DNA of 64,000 nt from positions 4,127,001-4,191,000 of the forward strand of contig CM074758.1 in assembly GCA_037355855.1 (NCBI GenBank), given 5' to 3'. The notes below the pieces were generated by a model. The model was given only the letters and a program-made list of their open reading frames with translations. It had not been told where the DNA came from and searched no databases. A program made the position numbers and the translations under genes. Each line of letters starts with the position of its first letter. Position 1 is the first letter of the stretch. Source of the stretch: Pseudo-nitzschia pungens. Lineage: Eukaryota; Bacillariophyta; Bacillariophyceae; Bacillariales; Bacillariaceae. This document shows, in pieces, positions 32,331 to 44,000 of this stretch.

Positions 32331-32849
32331 AATTTGTGTGGTGTGCATGATAAAATTAAACTCAGAATTCCAATCGTCATAATTATTGCAAAAAAATAGA
32401 TAGACTTGAGTTTCGCACAGTAGTGTTTCCATATTTTTCAACAGGGTCGCATTTCCTGTGCTTCAAGTGGCAATGAATTTATTTCGTGTCATGTTCTTCT
32501 CCCGTAGTGGGATACTCAATCCAGGTGAGGAGATGGGGTCGCCATTTATGGAGAAGTTCATAATTTTTGTAAAAAATGTCTTGAGAGGTGTGATGGGAGA
32601 TAATTGGTGTCGTAATGGAAAACAAATTTAGTACTGAATTTCTGCAACAGTGTCATATTTTAAATAATGATGATACGGTCGGTATTGATTACATACGAGA
32701 CATATCCTGAAAACAAGATCTTTAATATATATAAGAATAACGATGACATCATCACTCAATGTTTCCTCTCTTCAATTTGAAACCCATCTCGTAAAGTATG
32801 AAATAACATAATTTTGTTATAATATTCCGAATTTTCTACTTTACCGTCT
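32331..32849. other. AT-rich spacer, nothing recognised
   Basis: No open frame of note, no repeat matching the other elements, no RNA gene seen. Confidence 0.5.
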
Positions 32850-33520
32850 CACACATGGAAGCTGAATCCTTCTCCAATATTGGCAGCAAGCGTTCTCCCA
32901 GATATTTTCTCGCTTTCTGGGATCTTTGAAGTTATCGGAAAGAACGATTCCATGGCACTAGGGGAACCCTTGAAGCTGAACAACACCAATCTCTTGATGC
33001 TTCCATTTCCTCTGAATTGGCCATGGCTGCAGCTGGTGCACTCTTCCAGTCTCATTCCCTCATCGATATATCTCTCCAACTCATTCAACGTTACATCCTC
33101 ACTACCAAGAGTTGATGGCTTGCCACCGTCCAACTTGCCAGGAAACAGTATCCAGTGCAGAAAGGGAACCAGGAGGCTGCTTTGCTGCGATGTTGCCTCA
33201 GTGGATCTCAAGGGTGCTTCGACCTCAACACGTGGTTCTTTCTACTTTGTTCCTGCTTCTTTTCATGTCCCATAGCTTTTATTACTTGGTATTCTCCCTC
33301 TATATTGCTTCCCATTTCACTTTCTCTTATGTTGGTATTGCGTAGGGCTTGTTTTGTTCATTCACCTGCTTGTTGTTCGAGGTTTGTTTGAAAAATTGTC
33401 GTTCTACTTGGAGTCCTGACTCTTTGATGGACGTGACGTAAAAGTCTGCACATAGACTGCGTCATTTAGTTTCCCTACCTTTGGTGGTTAAAGGTACTTC
33501 AATGAGTGTATCAATTAATC
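32850..33520 (+). mobile_element. Decayed LINE-G 3' end
   Basis: Diverged version of the ORF2 C-terminal region (matching CTTGAAGCTGAACAACACCA) and 3' UTR, ending with altered hairpin sequences and a degenerate ATCAATTAATCAATTA tail. Frames are broken by indels. Much older than G2. Confidence 0.75.
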
Positions 33521-33525
33521 AATTA

Positions 33526-34018
33526 GTTCTTTTCTGTACTGCAAAGTACAGGAATGTGCTTGGGGTAGCTCTATTTGCATTACTGATGCTCCCATTCAGC
33601 ATTTAAAAAGACGAGTGCTTGCGTCAGCTGACGATGAGCATTACTCATACTATGTATCTGAGGAAGGGGATTCTTTCTTTCGCTGACCACTAACATTACT
33701 AATGTTTCAAACTAGCATTGGAGACAGAGTTTTACTTGTGTCGTTCTCTTTCATCTTCTTGTTACCCCGTCTCTTGTAATTTCTCCTACAGCTGTGTCTA
33801 TTGTCCTCTGAAATGGTTTATCTTTCACTGCTTCTTACGAAGGTTCGTTTGAAAAATTGTCGTTTTACAACCATAAACTCAGTTCGATTGATGCCATGCG
33901 TGGTTCTAGCACTTGGGGTCCTGATTCTTTGATGGAGGCGACCATGAAAAAACTGGTTAAAGACTGAGTAGCTTTTAACCACCTCCGGTGGACTTTCCTA
34001 CTTCAATAAGTAAAGTGT
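33526..34018 (+). mobile_element. Decayed N1 3' half
   Basis: Diverged N1 sequence with the GCATTACTGATGCT phrases, GAGGCGACCATG, and hairpin CCACC-TCC-GGTGG. It ends in CTTCAATAAGTAAAG. Confidence 0.7.
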
Positions 34019-34735
34019 AATAATTTCTTGATTGGTGGGCTCTGCGCAATCATCAGGTTGACAGCAAGGCCAAAGCTTTTCTGTCTGTCCATAGAGCTTC
34101 TGCCCATCACAACCCCCGACTTTGTGTGAGAATGCTCTGCATGTTGCCACTTTGGTCCTCCAATCCTCCAATACTGGCAGCCCCATCATGGTATCTCCAT
34201 TCCCGAACCTATTTTGCGCTCCTTCCATTGGTGTGTCCATCAGTCTGTCTTCAAACGCCTCCCTCCTGGTATGCAAAGGTGGTTTGTCAGTTTGGTTCTG
34301 GCTACATTGGTGTTGGCAACCCGCTCCTTCACCACCAGCATCAAGATCACTCCAGGTGCTCCTTGTGTGATGCACAAAATGAGGAGGTTTCTCATGTGCT
34401 CTCATGCAAGGATCATTGGGCTGTGAACCAGAGTGTGAAGGGTCCTCTGCAGTAGAGGCTTGAAGTTGAGCAGACTCATCCATCTTTGGTTGCTGCCATT
34501 TTGGATCTTCTCACAAAGGCTCCGTCAGGACAGGAGAATCCACTTTTCATCATATCCCCTGAAATCGGCCCGACTGTCAGAGCATAGAGCACAATTGGAT
34601 GGCAAAACTGGCTTCGGGGTAGGTGGTCTCCTCTCTAGCATCACATCGAAGCTGATTACTACTCCCAAATTGGCAGCAAGCGTTCTGATAGACATTTTTG
34701 CAACTTCCCACAACACTGAAGAGAAGTCGACGACT
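34019..34735 (+). mobile_element. Decayed LINE-G fragment, RNase H end to C-terminal region
   Basis: Begins with the sequence encoding FLDWWALRNHQVDS and continues through the zinc-finger region (CSLCDAQNEEVSHVLSC keeps CX2CX8HX3C) to the SKRS segment. Contains stops and indels (for example TAG near 34453), so it is an old pseudogene. Confidence 0.75.
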
Positions 34736-35500
34736 TTCACCTTAATCCAAAGGCTCGAGTGATTTCTTATCATTAGTTCGAAGGTTAGTCGTTGAAATCA
34801 AGGTTTTTATTGTATTTACCATAGGCTTTATAAAGGTAAAGAAGAATACCAAGCTTTGAAGCAGTATTTTGAATTTTCTGTTCTTTCGCTCGTAGTGTTT
34901 CGAGGTTTGAATATGGAGGATCATCTTTCACGATTATATTAGCTTAGCATCTAGGTCGTAAAATTATGGTCAGAGTTATTTCTTTCACTTGAAAGGTCAG
35001 GTTGTGCTAGGGGCCGTTCAGAAATACGAGGAATAATATTCTGAAAAGAAATATGTGCCAAAACCATATGGTGGCGTGGAAGAATATGAATCAATCCTTT
35101 CCGTTTTGGTCCACATAATCAATCATACATTATTTACTAAGAATATTCCCAAATCATGGATATGTATACATGAGAGAGAACTTAGCTAGCCTCAGTCAAA
35201 TCTTTACTACAGTCAAACTCACATTCACCTTTTGGACATCCATACCAGTCTCCTGGCACATCTGTAAACACAATTTCAGCCCCGAGCTGCGGAGTCAATC
35301 ATTCTTTTTGTGGTATACTGTCAGAACAATGGTGCTTGCGAACATCAGGACAGTTCAACTAAAATGAATGCATCAAGAGATTGGTTTTATCCAGCCTGAA
35401 CCGTTACCCCAAGACCGTGGAGACTCTCATCGTAATTTTTTCATAGGTCCGAATAAGGGAGAAAGAACCAATGAATGATAACAGTGACCCAATGTCAACG
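34736..35500. other. Spacer, nothing recognised
   Basis: No match to the elements in this window, only short open frames, no RNA gene seen. Confidence 0.5.
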
Positions 35501-35504
35501 AAAA

Positions 35505-35890
35505 CACTTGCTGGGAATTAAGCGAGCTGTGATCAGCTTGGATGGGTTGCCAGAGAGGTGACCACAAGCCAAGAAACTAGTTGTGCAAACGACTTGTCCT
35601 CTGTGCCCTAGAAGGAAGCAACTGCAGTGGAAAGGATCATGGATAAATTCTACTACCTTGACAAAAACAATTGAAACACCGAAGGTGGAACTGATCAACT
35701 CTTTTGAGAAGATCCATACAACATTCATAACATTGGTATTTAAGTTCAGCCACTAAAGGTGAAACTAAATGACTCAGTCTGTACCCAAATTTTAACGTCA
35801 CCTGCATCAACGGAACAGAACCCCAAGTGGTAGAACAATAATTTTTTAAACAAACGTTGCACATCAAGCAGGAAAATAAATAGAGTAACG
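35505..35890 (-). mobile_element. Decayed LINE-G C-terminus and 3' UTR
   Basis: Minus-strand matches to the C-terminal coding region (35515-35660) and to the 3' UTR with hairpin remnants (35745-35880). Internally deleted and diverged. Confidence 0.65.
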
Positions 35891-35894
35891 TTTA

Positions 35895-35995
35895 TACTGT
35901 CACCCAGTACCTCCACGAAGTCGACCTCATTGTTCTTCACTTGATGTAATTTTGTCGGTGGCTCACCTGAGAATCAGGCTTCCTACCAGAGTGAG
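35895..35995 (+). mobile_element. LINE-G RNase H fragment
   Basis: About 100 bases matching the plus-strand RNase H coding segment (CACCCAGTACCTCCACGAAG, GAGAATCAGGCTTCCTACCA), equivalent to 22850-22950 of G2. Confidence 0.6.
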
Positions 35996-35997
35996 AG

Positions 35998-36369
35998 TAA
36001 GTATAATATACAAATTTGAGTAAATTTAACCATCAAAAGTGGAACTAAATTACTCATTCTGTATCCAAACTTTCACGTCGCCTCCATCAAAGAGTCAGAA
36101 CCCAAGTGGTAGAACAACAAAGTGTTCAAATAAACCTATTACAACAAGCAGGGAAAGAAACAAAAACAAGTCGCACAAGAGAGGGACTTGAGAGAAAGTA
36201 AAAGAGGAAAGAAGATAGTGGGTGAATACCCAATTTCAAAAGGCAAGAAACAGGACAAGAAATAGGAAGAGAGTAGAAACCACCAGGTCACAAGGTGGAA
36301 GCACCCTTAAGATCCACCAAGCCAAAGTCACAGCAGCGCAGCCTCCTGTTGGTATGGCTGCACTGGTTA
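35998..36369 (-). mobile_element. Decayed LINE-G 3' end
   Basis: Minus-strand 3' UTR and last ORF2 codons, with a degenerate tail near 36000. Interrupted at 36370 by the 5' end of G5. Confidence 0.7.
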
Positions 36370-36370
36370 C

Positions 36371-36945
36371 AATTTTGCGACGCGCGATTTTGTCCGACGT
36401 TCCGATGTTCCAGTACTTAAAACACGTAGATTTCTACACAACTTTCCCCTATGATATCTCACTCACTTCTAAAGCTCCTACAACAAAACCAAGCACTACA
36501 CCTATCAACAGAGACCTCCCCTGTCTGATTCTGCTGTTTGTTTGCCTGCTCCTTGCTCCCTTTGGTTGCTTTGGTTGCTTGTTTCCTGTCGGTCGGTCGA
36601 TCGGCAACAACAGCAACAAGCAGCACGAAAACACGACACATAATTTTCTACAGCAATTGCAGTACTAATTCTACAGCAGCTCTGCTTCAGTTCCGCTTTG
36701 TCTCCGAGCTCGGTTTGTTTTTTGATCTGTTTTCAAGCCATATTTTTATTTAACGCTATACAGTCTTCCAAGCCCCTTAAGTGATACCCACTTAACGTTC
36801 TACATACTTCAAGGTCGAACCTACTTAACGTTCTACATTCATCAAGATTGAACACATATACACCCCCCTTCTAGAAGGTTCCTACTTGCTGATCCCTAAG
36901 TATCTGCAAGTTCGCGCGAGCATATCTTCCAGTTCCCCTTTATTC
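36371..36945 (+). mobile_element. LINE-G copy G5, first 575 bases of the leader
   Basis: Starts ACAATTTTGCGACGCGCG and matches 6803-7375 closely, ending inside the leader at CAGTTCCCCTTTATT where the tail of G3B begins in the opposite orientation. The rest of G5 is not found at the far side of G3 (53328), so a rearrangement is likely. Confidence 0.85.
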
Positions 36946-37223
36946 TTAATTAATTAATATACGTATTTAAATAACTTTAATCACCAAAGGTGAAACTAAA
37001 TTACTCAGTCTGTAACCAGACTTTAACGTCGCCTCCATCATAGAGTCAGGACCCCAAGTGGTAGAACGACAAATTTTCAAAACAAACCTTGAACATCAAG
37101 CAGGGAAAAAGACAAACAAGTCCCACAAAATAGGGACTTGAGAGAAAGTGAAATCCAGTATCAAAAGGGATGGGACAGGATAAGACGCAGGATCAGAAGA
37201 CAAAACCAAGGTACAAAGTGTAA

Positions 37224-40200
37224 TCAACCCTGAGGTCCAGTAAGCCAGGCTCTGAGAAGAGCAGCCTCTTGTTGGTATGGCTGCACTGGTGGGACAGGCG
37301 CTGCATACTGCTTCCTTGCAAGGTGGATGGTTGCAAGCCACTGCCGCTTGGCAGTCAGGGTGTAACCTTGTAGGACGTGGAAAGGGGTTTGTAACAGGGA
37401 GTGTGACTGGGGAAGTGCACCAGCTGCACCAATTGCCAATTCAGAGGAGATGGAAGCATCAAGAGATTGGTGTTGTTCAGCATCAAGGGTACCCCCAGGA
37501 CCATGGAGTCGTTCATTCCTATAGGTCCAAAGATCCCAGGAGGTAAGAAAGAACTGATGGATGATAGCTGTAGCCCATCGTTTGGGAGAGCGCTTGCTTC
37601 CAATGTGGGAGTAGTAGTCAGCCTGGATTTGATACCAGCGAGTAGACCACCTACCCAGAAGCCAGTTGTGCCAGCCAATAGTCCTCTGTGCTCTGACAGC
37701 AGAAGCAATTGCAAGTGAGTAGGATGATGGATAAATTCTCTGGCCCTTCCGAACTCTGGTGAGAAGATCCACAATGGCAGCCACCAATGATGGATCAGTT
37801 TGTTCAACTTCAAGCCTCTTCTGCAGGGGTCCCTTGAAAGCTGACACACTGTGCTGTACTGCCCCAGTGTCCTTGCAGGAGAGCACATGAGAAACCTTCT
37901 CGTTGTCTGCATCACACAATGGGCACCTGGAGTGATCCTGATACTGGTAGTGAAGTAGTTGGTTGCCAACACCAATGCATCCAGAAGCAAACTTGACAAA
38001 CCACCTTTGCATGCCAGGAGGTAGACGCTTGAAGGCACTCAGATGGGCACACCAATGGATGGAACCCAAAACAGGTTGTGGAATGGGAATGTCATGGTGG
38101 GTCTGCCAATATTGAAGAAGAGGAGGACCAGAAATGGCAACATGCAAAGCATTTTGATCAAACCTTGAGCACTTGCTTCCATTGAGAGAAAAAGCCCAGG
38201 GCTCAAACACAAGTCTGGGATAGTGATGGGCAGAAGCTCTATGGACAGAGAGAAATGCCTTTGCCATGCTGTCTACCTGGTGATTGCGAAGGGCCTACCA
38301 ATCAAGAAAGATTCCAGCTTGATGGCCCTGAACCCACTGAAAGTGCACAGAGATTGGCAGGGCAGAAATCATGTTTCTGATGACATAAACATAATCAAAA
38401 GACTTCTGGGAAATAACCAATGGCCATGATCCCTCAGCCTGTTTGAGAGCTGTGTCACCATCCAGAGCAATAGTGATAGAGCCAGAAGCAATATCAAAAA
38501 GACTCACCAGAGCAGTGCAGCAGGTGAGAACCCCAATGATTCCTGCCAGTTCACTCCTGTAGGAAGATTGATCCTCAGGGGATCCACTGACAAAATTACA
38601 GCCAGTGAGGAACAATGAAGCTGACTTGGTGGAGGTATTGGGGGACAAAATGAAAGCAGAAGTTCCTCTGAGAAGGTCCGGATCAAATGAACCATCACAT
38701 ACAGCACTGGCGGTACCACTCTCAATAGCATCAACAAGGTGCTGACAGCCAGCCTGTGGTAGGGAATATTTGTGGAGAAGTACCCTTGGAGACGCACAGA
38801 GTGAATCAAAGGCATCTACTGGGGAGTCTGGAAGAGAATCATATGGATTGTACTCCAGAGGATCCATGTCAGGAGGTTCGGAAACAAAGGCTGAGGACCC
38901 AACAACGCGTACAACGTGGCCACAAATAACAGGGCAGACAAGTACATCAGCACAGGCTGGTTTGTCAGGAATGAGTTCAGAAGTGACCCTGTATCTGCCC
39001 CTGCCCTGGGAGGTGCTCACAATCCAGCCAGTAGAAGTTTTGAAGAATATTCTGTTGGTGGATGGAGACAAAAACCAAGGCCAGAGAGAAGCTGTCTGGG
39101 GAGAGAGCCAATGCCCAAGATGAAAAGAAGGAGCCAGTGCCCTGGCTGCAGGGGGTGGACAGGGGGGAAGAAAACAGGTCTGAAGAGCCTTAGTCCATAA
39201 GCGCTGTGCTGCTGGAGGCCAGGATGGAGGACATCTGGGCCAGTCAAGATGATCCCTCAAGTGATTGGAGGATGTCAGCTGGAAGGCCATGGGAGAGAGT
39301 CTTTTCCCATCTGGAGTACAAATGTCAGCAAGGGAAATAGCCTTGAGGGACATGCGCATGTGATTCAAGAGGGACAAGTCAGCACCTCTGAAGCCAGCGT
39401 TGACAAAGGCTTGCATGAGATAGCAGTCATTGGAACGTAGCAGGGGAAGATCTGGGAAGTCTTCAAACAAGCTCACAGGGTGAACAGAGAAAAACTTCCA
39501 CACATGTTTGTACCAGCAGGGAGTGACGTATGAAGCAAAAGGATGATATGGTGTGACACCAAGATGGAGAGGAATGCCAAGTTCGAGCCGTAGAGACTCA
39601 GCAGTTAGCCTGAGAATCCTACCAGTTTGTGAGGACCTGACAGATTCCTGAAAGAGAGTGGCAATATGACTGAACTCTTGGAGGAGGTAGGGATGAACGA
39701 AACCAAAGCCTTGATAGAGGGAAGGACCATAGAACACATGTCTGGGAAATGTCCGCGACATCCCTGCTTTATTCAGCACAGGAACAAGAGCTGGGTGAAT
39801 TATCTTAGTCCAAGTGGCCTCATCAAGTTGCGTGACAGGCATGGGGTATTCAACAGACTTCATGAAAGAATACTTGAAGGTGTAGAGGGATGCGCGCTTC
39901 TCACACTTGGAAGCCCTGAGTTGAGAGCCAAAAGACTGAGACTGTGACTTCATGTGAGCAATCTGTGCTTCCTCATTGCCATCCATGGAGATAAAAACCC
40001 CAAGGGTCTTGTCAGCATGGTCAACTTCAAACCGATCCAGGGTAGCTCGATTGCCATTCTTGTCAGCAACAGAGAAGTCACCAGGCATGTCAGCAATGGA
40101 GCGATAATCCCAACCGGATCCATTCCATTTGAAATCAATCAAATAACAGAAGGATTTGGCAGGTTCAATAGCACCACCAGTGGCAATAATCCCACCAGCC

Positions 40201-43064
40201 CACCGGTCAAGAGCTTCCTGAAAGTCAACAGCTAATTCCTCACCAGATGTGGAGGAATCAGGGCCAGCACAAAACAAATCTGTGTCATCCACAAAGGCAA
40301 AACCCACAAGAGAAACCAGTTGCAGTGACAATGAAGTGAGAAGATGGACACCATGCCCAGCCTGTTGCATCATTCGGAAGACAATTGTTGACACCAAAGC
40401 CCAAAGAGTTGGACCAATACCATTGCCTTGGCCACAACCACTGAGAGGAACAGGTTCATCACCATACACAGGACCTGACCGACCAAAACCAGTTTTGATG
40501 TGGTGCTTGGCAAGTTGCAAAGTAGACAAAAGAACCTCACACACATGTGCAGGAACCCCAAAGCTCTGGAGAGTGAGACCTGCAATCGGATGAGAGATCC
40601 GATCATAGCAGCCCTTGGCATCATTCATAGCAACAGCACCGGATCTGCGCTTCTGCCGCAACACATCACATATGAGCTTCTTGTTCAGGCAGGTGTTGAT
40701 TGCCTTGTGGTGTTTCCTGCTTCCATGTTGATCAACAGCCACGGCATTGGCACGTTCAGCATGGGCAAGAATTCGTCTACCAATCATCTTGTTGTTGATT
40801 TGGAACTCAGGAGACATCAACTGGATGAGTCTCATCTTATCCACTCTATATTCACCAGGTTTCTTGAAGATCTCAACATCAGTGATGACCTGCCAAGCAG
40901 AAGGAGAGAAGCCAACAATCAAAGGGACGGATCTCAGGAGAGTGTCAAACTTGTTCAGCTGGGGATCCAGGGCAAATGCCTTGTGGTGGGCAAAACTCAA
41001 ACAAGAAGGTTCACTTGCTGTGCGTTCCCTCTGGCGTTTCCAGGCAGCAGCATTGTCAGCTGGACACACTGAATAGTCAAAGGGGGGCAAACTCAGAATA
41101 GAGTCAGGGACTTTGAGACAGGAAAGAAATTCAGAAAGGTATTTGTCAGTGGCAGGAGGAGGGATGTATGTGCCATCAAGGACTTGGGGAGCAGCATGGG
41201 CAGTGCCTAGGTAGCCAAAATCTTGAATGAAGGAGGGAGTCATGGAAGGAGTGCCAATACACTGCTGTTGACGCCGGACATTGGATTCAGCCATAGCTGG
41301 AACCATAGTAGACTGAGATTCCAAGACCTGTTCAACACCATCATGGCCAACTGCAATAGCGCGCAAGACTGCTGACTTGTTGACACGTCCCCGAATAGAC
41401 CGAGCAGCGAGACCAAGCTCTCGTTGAAGACGTTCCCTGCGCATCCTGGCACGAATCTGGGAAGCATGCTGGTTGTGAGGCTTGCCTTCAGCAAGAAGTG
41501 CATCCACCAGGCCTTGATTGAAGGAGTCTCTCCATGAGGGGGCCAATTTCTTCACTGCCCGGTATTGCTTGTAAGCTTGTTTCAGATGGAGGAGAGCACT
41601 GGAAAGGTCACTGTGTTCTCCTTTGTAGAGAGAAAGCTTGCAGGCCAACCTTTTCAAAACAGTATGACTGGTGGACACACCCTGTCTCAACTTAACAACA
41701 CGCCGCCAAAAGTCAATGGTATCACGATAGACTTGCAGCTTAGGTGACCATGGAACCAAACCAGCTCTAGTGTGGCAGAGGTTTTGTTCAACAGAGAGCC
41801 TGAGAGAGGTAGAGGTTTCATGGAGTACTTCATATGTGGTGATGAGATCAGTGCGCACAGAAATATCCCCAGACTGAAACTGAGCCAGTAGGTGCTCCAG
41901 CTTAGCTTGGAGAGAAAACACTCCAGCCGTGAGAAAGCTGTGCCTCACTCGCTTGAAATACCGTTGTCGCAGATGAGGGTGGGAGGACTGGAGTTTGGAA
42001 TGAGAGAATCTCACAGGAGGTGGCAAATGTTTGCCCATGAGGCTGCAATTACAAACCTCAATCCAAAGCAGTCTATGGTCAGATTCCATACCATGGGCAC
42101 CTCCAAAGGGACAATACCCAGCCCTGAGAACATCAACATTCTCAGAGACCCAAATGGCATCAATTGGTGTTCTGGTAGTGTTTCTGTTGTGAGTGGCAGG
42201 AGGGGAAGACGTACTATGAAGTGTAAGAATGGCCTCTCTGAAACCAAGAGCCTCGAGCTCAAAAGACAAGCCATCAGTCCGAACATCAGCATTCTGGTCA
42301 ATCCCAACAATGACTTGATCACCTGCACCCAGACAGACTTGAAGGGCAGCAGTGAAATCCCTGTGAAAGAGAATGCATGGATTGGGACTGAAAAGATTTT
42401 CAGCGGCTTGAAAGTATCGGTACTGTTGATTCCAGACTGAGCCAAGATCCCTATCATTTTCAACTGGGCAGTAGGCAGAAAACATTGTGACATTGTAGCC
42501 ATCCCTGCCCTGAAACTTGACAAAGGACCATCTGCCAAGACCAGATGGATCAGCTCCATGTGCAACCTTGTGGGAGCTGAACAGCTGGTCAATGGAAAAA
42601 CCTGTGCCGCCAGGCTGAAGCCAAGAGCAGGCAGAAGCTTCATGCTTGTTGTTAGCAAGATAGGAAAAACTTGAGGGACTGACATTCTTCATGCGCCGAT
42701 TGAAAAGATCACAGGGCAGGAGTTTGGATTCATTCAAACAATGTTCAGCAAAAAGAGCCACACTGGCATTGCTCTTGACAAATTGACGGGCGTTGTGCTT
42801 GGACATGGACATAAAGGCAGCTCTGCGCTGTGGTCCAATGTTTTGGAATGTGATGATGGTGGAGTTAGAGGATGGAGCTTGAGGGAAGGAATGACCAAAA
42901 CTGTCAGAATCCTTAGCAGCAAGAGAGTCTCCATGAAGAGTTAATTGGACAAAATGAGAGACAGGGGAAGAGGCGGAGGGGGAAAAGGGAGAAACAGGAG
43001 AAGCATTGATGGGATTTGGATTGGAAGGCATCCCATCACACCTCATACCAGAAGAGCTAACCAT
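37224..43064 (-). pseudogene. LINE-G ORF2 (copy G3B), one nonsense codon
   Basis: 5841 bases from the ATG at 43064 to the stop at 37224-37226, the same span as ORF2 of G2. All endonuclease motifs (NIGP, FAEHCLN, GIDQNAD, DAIW, SDH), the RT motifs and the first four RNase H residues are present. A TAG at 38295-38297 replaces the second Trp of FLDWW, stopping translation just before the last RNase H Asp. The downstream frame, with the CX2CX8HX3C zinc finger, is otherwise open. Without that codon the ORF would be intact, so this is a recent copy. Confidence 0.9.
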
Positions 43065-43963
43065 GATCAGAAGGAAACCGAGTCTGTCGCACGGAAGGAA
43101 GAGTTGCCGGAGCTGATTTGGTAGAGACATTGGCATGGCTCAAATCACTGACACTAGCATCATGACTGGAAGAGAATGCAATTGCAGCAACTCCAAGCCT
43201 CAATGCAGAGGCTGCATCTTCCCCACCACCGGCAGCAGGAACTGCAGGTGAGGACTCAGGAGAGGCCACAGGGAGGTCACCAGCCATGGCATCATGGGGA
43301 GGGTCAGGAACTACAGGGGGAACTTCAGGAGAGATACCAGGGGAGGCATCAGCCTTGGCCACATGGGTAGGATCACCGCCAGGAGGAACAGCACCTGCAG
43401 GCGCTGAGGCCTGGACAGCAGTAAGATTGGAAGTGCCAGTCGCTAAAGTATCCATGGATTGAGAGTCATCAAAGCCTCCACCACCACTGTCAGCACGGGC
43501 TTGGAGGTTAAAGTGCAAATCCAGATCAAAAGTGAGATCAGGAGCAAGGTCAACTGACAAGTCATCATCAACAAGTTCCCAATCTCGCGCATCCCCATCA
43601 CCAAAAAAGGGAAGAGAGTTATCCTGCATTGGATCTGCAGCAGGTGCAGTTTCCACAACACAATTGACTGCATCATCCCAATGGTAAGCTTCCATTTCAG
43701 TCAAGCACTCAGAAGAGAACCATTGTCGAACACAAGAACCATACTGAGCTTCCAGTATAATAGGCAGGAAAGACAACATGGCCATTGCTTCAGCCTTGGT
43801 AGTGATGTTGTACAAAGCAAGGATCTCGCCTCGGTATGAACTGGTATCAACAGAAAGAAAAAGAGGCCATGACCAATTGTCACGGGTTCTGATGCCCAGA
43901 AGCACACTGCGCAGTGTCTTCAAACCCAGCCCTTGGCCCAAGTCAACAGGAAGATCAAGATCA
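43057..43963 (-). pseudogene. LINE-G ORF1 C-terminal fragment (G3B)
   Basis: About 300 codons from the VDLDLPVD segment (partly lost) to FPSDHG and a TAG at 43057-43059, open throughout. Its stop overlaps the ORF2 start in ATGGTTAG. The N-terminal two thirds are missing by 5' truncation. Confidence 0.85.
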
Positions 43964-44000
43964 TAATAATAATATACGTATTTAAATAACTTTAATCACC

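Larger units (their letters stand above)
36946..43963 (-). mobile_element. LINE-G copy G3B, 5'-truncated
   Basis: From the ORF1 C-terminal part (GATCTTGATCTTCC at about 43963, minus strand) through ORF2 to the 3' UTR and a degenerate tail (TATATTAATTAATTAAG). The 3' UTR (36946-37223) lacks a short block present in G2. The truncated 5' end is fused to the 3' tail of G3A. Confidence 0.9.
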